Positions 1 to 8,207 of a stretch of 64,000 bases of DNA are shown piece after piece. Numbering within the stretch: position 1 is the first letter of the stretch; each line of letters starts with the position of its first letter. The position numbers and the translations under genes are program-made. The stretch comes from Jeotgalicoccus sp036782755 (GTDB lineage: Bacteria > Bacillota > Bacilli > Staphylococcales > Salinicoccaceae), in assembly GCA_036782755.1 (NCBI GenBank), contig DAIPYL010000003.1, positions 1-64,000 on the forward strand. The letters run 5' to 3'. The notes beneath the pieces are model-generated. The model was given only the letters and a program-made list of their open reading frames with translations, made no database searches and was not told the DNA's origin.

Positions 1-213
1 GAGTTCTATGATCATACTTCATAGAGTCCCAAAATCGCTGGAATTCCTATGAGATCAGTTCATAGAACACCGAAGCCGCTGGAATTCCTATGAGATTAGT
101 TCATAGAACGCCGAAACCGCTGGAATTCCTATGAGATCAGTTCATAGAACACCGAAGCCGCTGGAATTCCTATGAGATTAGTTCATAGAACGCCGAAACC
201 GCTGGAATTCCTA
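1..213. repeat. 41-bp tandem repeat array (four full units plus partials)
   Basis: GCTGGAATTC recurs at 37, 78, 119, 160 and 201, giving an exact 41-bp period. Units 37-77 and 119-159 are identical, and units 78-118 and 160-200 are identical. The two types differ at a few bases (GATCAG/GATTAG, ACACCGAAGCC/ACGCCGAAACC), so the higher-order period is 82 bp. Positions 4-36 look like a diverged first unit, and 201-213 is a truncated last one. Each unit carries a dyad CTATGA...TCATAG and the palindrome GGAATTCC. No coding function is apparent, and the array may continue beyond the window edge. Confidence 0.95.
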
Positions 214-274
214 TTAATCATCCCCATCGGACCGCACACAACACACCAGAACACAACACCACCTGCAGCACAAA

Positions 275-311
275 CAAAAAACCGATTCCCACACCAGGGA
301 ATCGGTTTTTC
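275..311. terminator. Rho-independent terminator after dps
   Basis: A perfect stem AACCGATTCCC / GGGAATCGGTT with a short loop is flanked by an A-run on the left and a T-run on the right. It can work in both directions; on the minus strand it lies just after the dps stop codon. Confidence 0.9.
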
Positions 312-327
312 AATTTACCATATTATA

Positions 328-792
328 TTATTTAACGTCGTCGCCTAAATATGCTTTAAGCATCCAGTTATTTTTCTCAATATCCTGAGCCATTGCGATG
401 AACATATCTGCTGTACGGTCGTCTCCAGCGTCTTCTGCTGTTTTAACGCCCTGGTTCAGTTCTGCTGAGAGGACTTCAAAGTCTTCAGTTAACTGTTTAA
501 CCATTTGTTTTGCATCAATGCCGTATTCGCCTTCTTCGATACTTGATTCTTCAAGTACTTCAGTAAGCTTCGCAACCGGTTCGCCGCCGATTGTTAAAAT
601 TCTTTCTGCAATATCATCTACGTAGATGCCTGTTGCATCGTATAATTCTTCAAATTTAGCGTGTAATGAGAAGAAGTTAGGTCCTTTAACGTACCAGTGA
701 TAGTTATGAAGTTTAGTCCATAATACTGTGTTGTTAGCAAGCTGCTTATTAAGTGCCTCGATTACTTGTGTTTTTTCTTTTACTTGTGCCAT
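328..792 (-). CDS. dps: Dps/MrgA ferritin-like DNA-protection protein
   Basis: This 154-residue protein has the size and motifs of the Dps family, whose dodecamers oxidise and store iron and protect DNA from peroxide. The ferroxidase-site pattern is clear near residues 27-65: NYHWYVKGPNFFSLH, then KFEELYD and DDIAERI, with the conserved His, Asp and Glu residues. The ATG is preceded by an AAAGGTGAT ribosome binding site. The gene is monocistronic, ends at a terminator, and has two PerR-box-like sites around its promoter. That fits peroxide and iron control as known for mrgA in Bacillus and Staphylococcus. Assignment to the family is firm; DNA binding itself is not visible. Confidence 0.95.
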   Translation of the reverse strand: MAQVKEKTQVIEALNKQLANNTVLWTKLHNYHWYVKGPNFFSLHAKFEELYDATGIYVDDIAERILTIGGEPVAKLTEVLEESSIEEGEYGIDAKQMVKQLTEDFEVLSAELNQGVKTAEDAGDDRTADMFIAMAQDIEKNNWMLKAYLGDDVK

Positions 793-843
793 TTAAAAAT
801 CACCTTTCTTTTATATGAATTGGATTTTCGTTTAAGCGCTTAT

Positions 844-919
844 TTAGAATCATTCTTATCTATATATTTATTATACCATTCCTGAATAATATATCAACAC
901 TTATTTACAATCATTATAA
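844..919 (-). promoter_or_regulatory. dps promoter with two PerR-box-like sites
   Basis: On the minus strand, TTGATA (892-897) and TATAAT (870-875) are separated by 16 bases. TTACAATCATTATAA at 905-919 matches the PerR consensus TTATAATNATTATAA at all but one base and lies just upstream of the -35. A weaker copy, TTAGAATCATTCTTA at 844-858, lies just downstream of the -10. Two sites bracketing the promoter suggest repression by PerR; this is inferred from the consensus only. Confidence 0.75.
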
Positions 920-980
920 ATAAGGGATATACTAATTCCGGCTACGTTTAGCTATACCCCTGCATACTTTTTATAAACAT

Positions 981-1009
981 AAAAAAGACCGGATTATAAT
1001 AATCCGGCC
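981..1009 (-). terminator. Terminator overlapping the end of the HAD gene
   Basis: On the minus strand, CCGGATTA-TTA-TAATCCGG is followed by TCTTTTTT. The stem includes the stop codon of the upstream HAD gene at 994-996. Confidence 0.85.
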
Positions 1010-1773
1010 TGCTTCAGCCCGTCGTACAGGCCATTTTCATCAACGTGTCCAGTGACATACCTGCTGACCGCTTTCGCTTCGGGAACACCGTTGCCCATTG
1101 CAACACTATTCTCAATTAGCTCGAGCATCTCCACGTCATTCGGACCGTCGCCGAATGCATACACATCTTTAATATCAATATTCATTTTATCAAGCAGCGT
1201 CTTAATGCCTTCTGCTTTTGATCCGCCGCGCGGAATTACGTCTGTACAGAATTCATGCCACCTTAAGAAGTACACGTCTTCGTATGATGAAATATATTCC
1301 GCTTCCTCCTCTCGAGAACAAAACAGCAGCGACTGGTAAATATCATTACCTTCAAAATATGCTTTGTCTTCCGAGACTTCAAAGTCCAGTTTCAATGAAC
1401 CGATGCCGGCTTTAACGTGTTCGTGTTCTTTCGTGCTGACCCGGAGGTCTTTCTCATCACAGAACGCCACCGGATGGTCATTGCTGTGTGCCTGTGCACT
1501 TAACTTTTCAAGCGTACTGTTAGCGATCGGATTTTCGTAAATCACTTCACCTTCAAAGACAATGTACTGTCCGTTGTAGCTGATGTACGTTTCAATCCCC
1601 AGCTCTTCACGCAGCGTGTCATACATAAACGGTCCCCGGCCCGTTGCGATAGCCACAATATGGCCATCTTCTTTCAACTGACGGACTGCGTTCTTCGCAC
1701 TTTCCGGCACCTGTTTATCAGAGTTGTACAGCGTGCCATCGATATCAAAAAATATTAACTTCCTATTCGGCAT
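994..1773 (-). CDS. Cof-type HAD-superfamily hydrolase
   Basis: This 259-residue protein begins with motif I DIDGTL (residues 10-15), and ends its catalytic core with GDGPNDVEML near 208-217, typical of the Cof/YidA-type HAD IIB subfamily. Family members dephosphorylate sugar phosphates, flavin mononucleotide or related small phosphates; the substrate cannot be told here. The ATG has a GAGGTG ribosome binding site. It is the last gene of a probable three-gene minus-strand operon with rnhA and a small membrane protein (gaps of about 20 bases), and a terminator overlaps its stop codon. Confidence 0.9.
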   Translation of the reverse strand: MPNRKLIFFDIDGTLYNSDKQVPESAKNAVRQLKEDGHIVAIATGRGPFMYDTLREELGIETYISYNGQYIVFEGEVIYENPIANSTLEKLSAQAHSNDHPVAFCDEKDLRVSTKEHEHVKAGIGSLKLDFEVSEDKAYFEGNDIYQSLLFCSREEEAEYISSYEDVYFLRWHEFCTDVIPRGGSKAEGIKTLLDKMNIDIKDVYAFGDGPNDVEMLELIENSVAMGNGVPEAKAVSRYVTGHVDENGLYDGLKQAGLL

Positions 1774-1795
1774 AATACACCTCTTCTATATTTTT

Positions 1796-2203
1796 TTACA
1801 GTATATAAATATTCGTTAAAATTATTAAACCGATAATCAGACCCACCCAGATGACCATCATCACAAGATTCGATTTATCGTGAAAAGCTGTATACAGTCT
1901 GAAATCAGTTACTATATTCAGCACGAGCTGCAGTATAATAACGCCGATTAAAAACCAGATTCCAAGTGTGATGCCGCCTGAGAAAAATATTACCGCTCCA
2001 ATAACAAATATCACTGTCATGACGATAAAAAAAACGCGCTCTATATTAACGAGTTTCAGTCTCATGATTTTAGCAATTGCCTTTTCATCGCTGAAGTATC
2101 TGCGCTCATCAAATGAGAAATGCAGTCTGTTATCGTTGAAAAATGTTGTCATGGCAAATTTAATTAACAATCCTGCCACCAGGATAAATAATAATATGTA
2201 CAT
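1796..2203 (-). CDS. Small integral membrane protein, unknown function
   Basis: I do not recognise this 135-residue protein. It has an N-terminal hydrophobic segment (residues 1-18), a polar stretch with several Arg and Asp residues (about 23-50), and three further hydrophobic segments (about 56-75, 80-98 and 113-134). It is therefore probably a four-helix membrane protein. It sits 17 bases after rnhA and 22 bases before the HAD gene, so it is likely cotranscribed with them. Nothing in the sequence points to an enzyme activity. Confidence 0.7.
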   Translation of the reverse strand: MYILLFILVAGLLIKFAMTTFFNDNRLHFSFDERRYFSDEKAIAKIMRLKLVNIERVFFIVMTVIFVIGAVIFFSGGITLGIWFLIGVIILQLVLNIVTDFRLYTAFHDKSNLVMMVIWVGLIIGLIILTNIYIL

Positions 2204-2220
2204 ATAGGATGTCCTTCCTG

Positions 2221-2814
2221 CTAGTTATTGATTCCCTGTTTCGCCAGCTCATCCGCCATTTCGTTATACTTAACGCCGGTATGTGCAGCGACCTTATAAA
2301 AGTGTATATTAATGTGCTTCTTATAGTCATTCATTTCTCTGGCGTACTGCTGTGTGACAGCGTTCTTCGCCTGCCATTCTCCAGTGTACCATTTTTCAAG
2401 TCCGGCATAGTCGTAGTGGACATGGATGTCTTTATATCCCTGCTCTATCGCCCATTTCACTGCATACAGAATGCCGCCGATTTCTGCTGCTACGTTCCAC
2501 AGATTATTATTCGGATCTACCGGCGTGCTTTTCGCTGCTGTATGAATGACTTCATCATCAATGATAAACACCGCACCGAAGCCTGCTTTATTTACACGCT
2601 TGTCATAGCTTCCGTCGACGTAGCTGACAAGTTCGCCTGCAGGAATCTTTTTATTTTCATCTTTAAGATTGTTCATAAAGTTATCCGCTTCAGCTTTCGT
2701 TTTAAACGATTTAAACTCGGCGCCGCTGAATCCTTTAACTGCTTTTTCACATGCTGCCCACGTATTATATATGCCGGGACGATGGCCTTTTCTTACCGCA
2801 TAAAATTTCGCCAT
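2221..2814 (-). CDS. rnhA: Ribonuclease HI with N-terminal hybrid-binding domain
   Basis: The 197-residue protein joins an N-terminal viroplasmin-like RNA:DNA hybrid-binding domain (residues 1-50, KFYAVRKGHRPGIYNTW) to an RNase H domain. The four catalytic acidic residues are visible: YVDGS near 66, AAEIGG near 111, HYDYAG near 134 and NEMADELA near 185. The enzyme removes RNA from RNA:DNA hybrids. The start ATG follows GGAGGATACAT. The domain order is that of the type 1 proteins called RnhA in many Firmicutes. It is the first gene of a minus-strand operon. Confidence 0.92.
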   Translation of the reverse strand: MAKFYAVRKGHRPGIYNTWAACEKAVKGFSGAEFKSFKTKAEADNFMNNLKDENKKIPAGELVSYVDGSYDKRVNKAGFGAVFIIDDEVIHTAAKSTPVDPNNNLWNVAAEIGGILYAVKWAIEQGYKDIHVHYDYAGLEKWYTGEWQAKNAVTQQYAREMNDYKKHINIHFYKVAAHTGVKYNEMADELAKQGINN

Positions 2815-2946
2815 ATGTATCCTCCTGTAAAATTCATCAATTAAAAACCAGTCCTGATTATACCATGAGCTTAAGTCATTTTTACAGCAGGAACATTTTC
2901 AATAAACTGACATTTTATGTGAAAACACTTTCCTGAGCGCACCTTC

Positions 2947-2975
2947 TGGACTTTGAATTTAATGTGTATTAATAT
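2947..2975 (+). promoter_or_regulatory. Possible promoter of the MFS gene
   Basis: TGGACT (2947-2952), 17 bases and TAATAT (2970-2975) precede the MFS start by about 45 bases. The -35 matches only four of six consensus positions. Confidence 0.4.
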
Positions 2976-3018
2976 CGCCTGTGTGCTTTAAAAGAAAACT
3001 TCAAAAAAGGAGGCGCGT

Positions 3019-4197
3019 ATGTTTAAAAATCCTTCAAGAAAAACAATTATTACAGTGTTTATGATCGGTGCTTTCGCAGTCGGAATGACGGAATATGTCG
3101 TTACCGGTTTACTCACTCAATTTGCAGCTGATTTAGATGTTGCTGTCTCGACGACAGGGCTGCTGCTGAGCGTGTACGCGCTGAGTGTCGCACTGTTCGG
3201 ACCGGTCATCCGGCTGTTAACATTAAAATTCTCACCAAAACTATTGTTACTTATTTTAGTGTCTATATTTATTATCAGCAATATTATTGCAGCAACCGCA
3301 CCAAACTTCGAAGTGCTGCTTCTATCGCGTCTGTTATCCGCATCAATGCATGCACCATTCTTCGGTGTCATGATGAGTCTTGCGATGGCGATTTCACCGC
3401 CGCATAAAAAGACCAGTGCAATCGCACTCGTTAACGGCGGCCTCGTTATTGCTGTTATGCTCGGTGTGCCGTTCGGTTCTTACATCGGTTCTGTTCTCGA
3501 CTGGCGTATTGTATTCTGGATGATTGTCACACTCGGAGTGATAACGCTTATAGGTATGATTCTGGTGACACCAAACTACAGAACAGCAGAAGTTCCAAAA
3601 ATCTCTGCTGAACTGTCCGCGTTAAAAGATAAAAACGTGATTATGCTTATTATAACGATTGTCTTCGGTTTTTCCGGCGTTTTTACTGCGTATACTTTCC
3701 TTGAGCCGATGCTCCGGGAAATCGCAAATATGGGAGACCTCGGCGTTACGTTCAGCATGCTGATGTTCGGTACATTTGCTGTCATCGGCAACTTTTCTTC
3801 AGGCAGTATACAGCCCGGCAAGCTGACCGGTGCTGTAACACTCGTTATTATGTTTCTGGCAATTGTATTGTTCGGTCTGACGTTTATGCTGCAAGTACCG
3901 TATCTGGCCTATATCGCCGCTGGACTGTTCGGCCTTGGTACATTCGGTATTTCACCGATGCTTAACGCCAAAATCATTTTTGCTGCAGTGACGGCTCCGG
4001 CACTTGCCGGTACGCTCGCCGCTTCCGTATTTAACCTGGCAAATGCAATCGGTGCATCGCTCGGTTCGGTTCTGTTATCCAGCAACTTCAGTTATATGGA
4101 AATAACATTTGTTGCGGGCGGCATGCTCATTTTCGGTGCCCTGTGCATGGTAGCCACACACTTTATAGAAGATAAAAACCGCTTCACTTCAGAGTGA
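3019..4197 (+). CDS. MFS efflux transporter, DHA1 family
   Basis: This 392-residue protein has about twelve hydrophobic segments. Its N-terminus carries GMTEYVVTGLL and SVYALSVALFGP, which resemble the AraJ/PbuE/YdhP group of drug or purine-ribonucleoside exporters. The start has a strong AAAGGAGG ribosome binding site. It stands alone on the plus strand and shares a bidirectional terminator with the convergent flavin oxidoreductase gene. The substrate cannot be decided from sequence. Confidence 0.85.
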   Translation: MFKNPSRKTIITVFMIGAFAVGMTEYVVTGLLTQFAADLDVAVSTTGLLLSVYALSVALFGPVIRLLTLKFSPKLLLLILVSIFIISNIIAATAPNFEVLLLSRLLSASMHAPFFGVMMSLAMAISPPHKKTSAIALVNGGLVIAVMLGVPFGSYIGSVLDWRIVFWMIVTLGVITLIGMILVTPNYRTAEVPKISAELSALKDKNVIMLIITIVFGFSGVFTAYTFLEPMLREIANMGDLGVTFSMLMFGTFAVIGNFSSGSIQPGKLTGAVTLVIMFLAIVLFGLTFMLQVPYLAYIAAGLFGLGTFGISPMLNAKIIFAAVTAPALAGTLAASVFNLANAIGASLGSVLLSSNFSYMEITFVAGGMLIFGALCMVATHFIEDKNRFTSE

Positions 4198-4203
4198 TGC
4201 ATT

Positions 4204-4248
4204 AAAAAACCTCCGGAGAATCTCATTACAGATTCTCCGGAGGTTTTT
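4204..4248. terminator. Bidirectional terminator
   Basis: ACCTCCGGAGAATC and GATTCTCCGGAGGT form a long perfect stem with A and T runs on the two sides, between two convergent genes. Confidence 0.95.
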
Positions 4249-4251
4249 ATA

Positions 4252-5220
4252 TTACTGCTGTTTTAAAAGATGTTCTGCAAGCAGTCGGTAGCTGTTTAAT
4301 TTATCTTCAATATTATGCGTAATCGTGACAATCATAAATTCATCCACCCGATAATCTTTACTCATATCAGCCAGTTCTTTTCCGACTGTCTCAGGTGTCC
4401 CGATAATCAGATTCGATAATATCTTTTCAGTTTCTTTTTCCTCATCTTCAGTCAGCTCAGCAGCTGCTGTATCTTCCAGGCTGGCTATACCGCCAAATGC
4501 CCGGCCGGTTGATTTCAATGCCTGATTAACCGCATAGCTGCGTGCAAGCTCAGACGCGTATTTTTCATCTGCATGGCAAAACACGTTCACAGTGACGATT
4601 ATTTCACCAGGTGAACCGTTTTCCCGATATGTATTCAGCACGTCTTTTGGACTGCTGCTGCTCATAAATTTACCGAAACAGTAATTCATATTGTTATCCC
4701 GTGCAAATATTGCACTCTTTTCACTCGTACCAAGCATCCACAATTCAGGTTTGTTATCCGGCAGCGGCATCGCTTTCAGACTTTTATCGTCATTGTTTAT
4801 ATAGCTCTGCAGCTCTGACACCAGGTCCGGCATTTTAAACACATGCTGAAGATAGTTGTCACTGAGGGCTTCGGATGCTTTGTTATCGCCGCCCGGTGCA
4901 CGGCCGATACCAATATCAATACGGTCTCCGTAAAGCGACGCCAGTGTATTAAATACTTCAGCCACTTTATAAGGTTTGTAGTACGGCAGCAATGTTGCCC
5001 CGCTGCCGAGACGGATGCTTTCAGTCACCATACCGATACCGCCGAGTGTGACCTCGGGTGCACTGGATGATAAATCGTTCATGCCGTGATGTTCCGCCAG
5101 CCAGAACCTTGTATATCCTAATTCATCACCAAGCTCGGCCAGCTTCACACTGTTTTTGAGTGCTTCACCGGCAGACATGTTTACAGAAACAGGCGCCTGA
5201 TCGAGAATACTTAATTTCAT
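4252..5220 (-). CDS. LLM-class (luciferase-like) flavin-dependent oxidoreductase
   Basis: The 322-residue protein is full length for the bacterial luciferase-like group whose members are usually 320-340 residues. It starts KLSILDQAPV and contains RFWLAEHHGM, GSGATLLPYYKPYKVAE and DIGIGRAPGGD, signatures of the MsnO8/YwcH-type enzymes. These use reduced FMN, but the substrate is generally unknown. It follows the DUF3219 gene by only three bases, so the two are cotranscribed. It ends at a bidirectional terminator. Confidence 0.9.
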   Translation of the reverse strand: MKLSILDQAPVSVNMSAGEALKNSVKLAELGDELGYTRFWLAEHHGMNDLSSSAPEVTLGGIGMVTESIRLGSGATLLPYYKPYKVAEVFNTLASLYGDRIDIGIGRAPGGDNKASEALSDNYLQHVFKMPDLVSELQSYINNDDKSLKAMPLPDNKPELWMLGTSEKSAIFARDNNMNYCFGKFMSSSSPKDVLNTYRENGSPGEIIVTVNVFCHADEKYASELARSYAVNQALKSTGRAFGGIASLEDTAAAELTEDEEKETEKILSNLIIGTPETVGKELADMSKDYRVDEFMIVTITHNIEDKLNSYRLLAEHLLKQQ

Positions 5221-5223
5221 ATG

Positions 5224-5505
5224 TTATTTTTCTTCCTTCAGTGTAATGTGGTATTCTCCTACATTATCTTCTTCATACAGATTATCCAGTGATGTTGAAT
5301 AATTGATAATTTTCGCGTTGAATTCCTCATTATTGTTGCCCGGAAGTCTTACCAGGAATTCTTCTTTGTACAGGTGTTCTGATAAGTTGTGGTAATCTTC
5401 ACTCGACACATCAAATTCAATATACACTGTACCTTCTTCTTCATCTCTTTTCAGTTCTTTTACTTCAAGAGTTAAATCGTCTAAAACTATAATGTCCATT
5501 GCCAT
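5224..5505 (-). CDS. DUF3219 family protein (YkvR-like)
   Basis: This 93-residue protein resembles Bacillus YkvR as I remember it. The shared core is the NYSTSLDNLYE stretch near residues 67-77 and the SSEDYHNLSEHLY segment. Function of the family is not known. The first ATG has an AAAGGGATG ribosome binding site at good distance. It lies three bases upstream of the luciferase-like gene and is divergent from the YhgE-like gene, with an inverted repeat between them. Confidence 0.75.
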   Translation of the reverse strand: MAMDIIVLDDLTLEVKELKRDEEEGTVYIEFDVSSEDYHNLSEHLYKEEFLVRLPGNNNEEFNAKIINYSTSLDNLYEEDNVGEYHITLKEEK

Positions 5506-5536
5506 TATTTTTTCATCCCTTTCAATTCGCTAATGA

Positions 5537-5559
5537 GAATATTAACATTCGTAATATTC
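5537..5559. promoter_or_regulatory. Inverted repeat, candidate operator
   Basis: GAATATTA and TAATATTC are perfect inverted arms separated by seven bases. They lie in the divergent region between the DUF3219 gene and the YhgE-like gene. The size and spacing suit a dimeric repressor. No regulator gene is adjacent. Confidence 0.5.
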
Positions 5560-5726
5560 TATTGCTAATAAAATGATTACCCGTTTTTAACTTTCGTAAC
5601 CTTAGGGGGAGAAAGTATTTGACGATTCTTCCGTAAATAAATGTGTGCCTATTTTCACATATGATTAGACATGAGCTGTTTTATTACGTACATTATAGAA
5701 ATACAAATTGATTGGAGACCTATATA

Positions 5727-7175
5727 ATGTTCAGTGATATCAAACAGCTAATGAAAAACCCATTCCTGATAATTTCCCTGCTGGCAATTTCTGCAATTCC
5801 GGCACTTTATACTGCCATCTTTCTCGGCTCGATGTGGGACCCCTACAATCAGCTCGATGAAATACAAATCAGTGTCGTGAACGAAGACGCAGGTTCCGAG
5901 CTTAACGGAGAACCGCTTAATGTCGGTGAGCGTATAGAAAATGAACTTGCAGAAAATGAAGAATTTTACTGGCAGTTCACAGATGCAGAAACCGCCAGAA
6001 ACAATCTGGAGAACGGCTCATCCTATGCAATTATACATATCCCGGATAATGTATCAGAACAAGCAACAACACTTCTGGATGAAGAACCCGAATTAATTAC
6101 AATCGATGTAACGACCAATCCCGGGTTTAACTTTGTCGGAAGCATGATGGGTACAGAGAGCGGGGCCGGTGTAGCAGATGCGATTTCGACAACAGTCGGT
6201 GAAACATACACTTCAACGTTAATGGATGCATTAACGGAAGTGGCGACATCAACAGGCGATATAGAGACAGCACTTAGTGATATGAAGGAAGGTGCAAATC
6301 AGCTTCGCGAGAGCAATGAAGAACTGCAGGCAGGACTCAATCAGGCAGCACCGGCACTTGGGTCGGCAGGCGCTCAATTGACACAGGGCAACACAGAAAT
6401 TACAGCAGGCCTTCTTTCACTCGAAGAAAACCTCGGCGCACTTGAACAGGAAGTCGCAGACGGCTCTGCTCAGATTGATGAATATTCATTTACCGGGCAC
6501 AATGCAGAATCCATTATCAGCCCGGTTGAAATTAATGAAAGTGAAATTACCGACATGAACAACTACGGTCAGAGCTTTGCGCCGTTTATCATCGCGGTCA
6601 GCCTATTCGTCGGTGCCGTTGCATTCAGTGTGATTTTCCCGATTAACCGGAGCACTGAAAACTATTCGAGCGCAATTGCGATGTCAGTCAGTAAACTGAT
6701 TATTATTTCTGTGCAGGCCGTTATTTCAACACTGGTTGTCGCGTCGGTAATACAATTTATGTTCGACTTCCCGATAGATGAACCAGTTAAATTTTACGGC
6801 ATCATGATACTGTGGGCATTCGCATCACTGCTGTTTGTCACGCTGCTCGTATCGCTGTTCGGTAATATCGGTAAATTCATCACGATAATACTGTTAATTA
6901 TTCAGCTGTCGGCAAGTGCGGGAACATTCCCGATAGAAACAGCCGGCGGACTGTATCAGGCAGTACACCCGATCCTGCCGATGAGCTACGTCATCGCAGC
7001 AATGCGCGAAGCGATATTCAGCTTCGAAGGCAGTATGTCATACAGCGACGCAGTGATTTATACGATTGCGATGACTGTTGGAAGCATCATCATACTTCAG
7101 CTGATAAACTTCCTTAAATTCAAGTTCAGTTCGTTCGAAGGACTAATCCGTAAACTGAGCAGAATTCAGTATTAG
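5727..7175 (+). CDS. YhgE/Pip-like ABC-2 family membrane protein
   Basis: I start this protein at ATG 5727 (482 residues), because GGAG at 5714-5717 fits this codon and not the in-frame TTG at 5712. It has one N-terminal membrane helix (about residues 12-36) and a long outside domain. This includes an Ala/Gln/Glu-rich helical stretch (about 185-250) like that in phage-infection-protein homologues. About five C-terminal helices (280-480) follow. The layout is that of YhgE/Pip and ABC-2 permeases, but the central domain is much shorter than the 700-900 residues usual for YhgE. The substrate or role is unknown. Confidence 0.8.
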   Translation: MFSDIKQLMKNPFLIISLLAISAIPALYTAIFLGSMWDPYNQLDEIQISVVNEDAGSELNGEPLNVGERIENELAENEEFYWQFTDAETARNNLENGSSYAIIHIPDNVSEQATTLLDEEPELITIDVTTNPGFNFVGSMMGTESGAGVADAISTTVGETYTSTLMDALTEVATSTGDIETALSDMKEGANQLRESNEELQAGLNQAAPALGSAGAQLTQGNTEITAGLLSLEENLGALEQEVADGSAQIDEYSFTGHNAESIISPVEINESEITDMNNYGQSFAPFIIAVSLFVGAVAFSVIFPINRSTENYSSAIAMSVSKLIIISVQAVISTLVVASVIQFMFDFPIDEPVKFYGIMILWAFASLLFVTLLVSLFGNIGKFITIILLIIQLSASAGTFPIETAGGLYQAVHPILPMSYVIAAMREAIFSFEGSMSYSDAVIYTIAMTVGSIIILQLINFLKFKFSSFEGLIRKLSRIQY

Positions 7176-7240
7176 GTGTTGGATTGTTGATTGGATTCAC
7201 AACAGGAAACGCCGTTGTTAACCAAATCATCAACAACCAC

Positions 7241-7277
7241 AAAAAAGCACTGTACCCAACCGGTACAGTGCTTTTTC
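7241..7277. terminator. Bidirectional terminator
   Basis: AAAAAAGCACTGTACC and GGTACAGTGCTTTTT form a perfect stem between the convergent YhgE-like gene and the small membrane-protein gene. Confidence 0.95.
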
Positions 7278-7286
7278 TATATCAAT

Positions 7287-7796
7287 TCACAGCAAATCTT
7301 CTTCGTCACCATCTGTCAGGTCTTCAACCGGATAATCCAGCTCCCTCAGCCTGCCGACAAACTGATCGTGGTTCAGATAAATATGATTCAGTTCTTTCAA
7401 TATTTCTTCCCCGTTATAAAATCGGATAATGGTCTGTATATCGCGTTCAATTGTTATATTCGTAATATCTTTTTTCTGCAGCACTTTTTCTCCCCGGCGG
7501 AATTTAATAATCATACCTGATGTTGCAATGTGAAGTTCATAATATTTATCACCTTTATCCGCTTTAAATATAAAACCGAGTACAATGCCGATTAAAATAA
7601 GTGCAGCCATAATATATGCCCGGTTAAATGCACTTTCTTCAATATTGTTAAATGTCATGTAGAACATATCAAAAATGATAAATAATAAATATGCACCCAT
7701 CACAACGAATCCGAACAGTTTAAAATTAAAACCTTTCGGATCATAATTTTCCGGCACGTCTTTTCTTTCCAAATATATAACGCGGTCGTCTGTCAT
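7287..7796 (-). CDS. Two-helix membrane protein with PH-like tail, unknown function
   Basis: This 169-residue protein is not recognised by name. It has two hydrophobic segments (about residues 27-50 and 60-80). A C-terminal soluble part of alternating beta-type segments (YYELHIATSGMIIKF, DITNITIERDI) looks like the YcxB or bacterial PH-like fold. The tail is acidic. It follows the DUF1801 gene by 19 bases and is probably cotranscribed with it. Function is not inferable. Confidence 0.65.
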   Translation of the reverse strand: MTDDRVIYLERKDVPENYDPKGFNFKLFGFVVMGAYLLFIIFDMFYMTFNNIEESAFNRAYIMAALILIGIVLGFIFKADKGDKYYELHIATSGMIIKFRRGEKVLQKKDITNITIERDIQTIIRFYNGEEILKELNHIYLNHDQFVGRLRELDYPVEDLTDGDEEDLL

Positions 7797-7819
7797 CAGA
7801 ACACCTCTTCTTCATTAAA

Positions 7820-8200
7820 TCAGCGCCAGAATTTCACGGCATCTTTTTTATCTTCTATATTATATTCGATAATCTCTTTCAAAAGTCTGTAATCCACTTC
7901 ATCGCTGTATTTAATTTTATATGTCATCTTTTCATGCGTGTATCCTGCTTTTTTAATCTTTTCACTGAAAATATCGATTCCTTCAGCTTCGGGATTAATT
8001 GAAAAATACTTCTTTGCAGGCTTCACACCAATGATAAATGTCCCGTGATGAGAATATAGAGGCGTGCTCCATTTCACCTCGCGCTCCAGCTCAGGAAATT
8101 CAACTTCAATCCACTCGTACACGTCACGTACTTTCTTTCTGCTCTCTTCATCTTCAATTTTTTCAAGGTATCGTTTAAATAAATCAGTTCTCATTTTCAT
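7820..8200 (-). CDS. DUF1801 / YdhG-type iron chaperone-like protein
   Basis: The 126-residue protein fits the YdhG/Fra family (DUF1801). It has the VKWSTPLYSHHGTFIIGVKPAKKYFSI core near residues 43-69 and a C-terminal Lys-rich helix ending in KFWR. Bacillus Fra is a frataxin-like iron chaperone, but many DUF1801 proteins are uncharacterised, so the function is only suggested. It lies just after the remains of a metal-binding protein gene and before a small membrane protein gene. Confidence 0.75.
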   Translation of the reverse strand: MKMRTDLFKRYLEKIEDEESRKKVRDVYEWIEVEFPELEREVKWSTPLYSHHGTFIIGVKPAKKYFSINPEAEGIDIFSEKIKKAGYTHEKMTYKIKYSDEVDYRLLKEIIEYNIEDKKDAVKFWR

Positions 8201-8207
8201 CCGACCT

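Noticed and set aside
1..213. CRISPR array
   Set aside because: The 41-bp period consists entirely of repeat; there are no unique spacers between copies and no cas genes are near.
2209..2844. Plus-strand 211-residue reading frame
   Set aside because: It is antisense to rnhA, whose catalytic motifs are all present, and has no ribosome binding site or recognisable domain.
5619..5624. TTGACG as the -35 of the YhgE-like gene
   Set aside because: No -10 hexamer lies at 16-18 bases; the TATGAT downstream is about 35 bases away.
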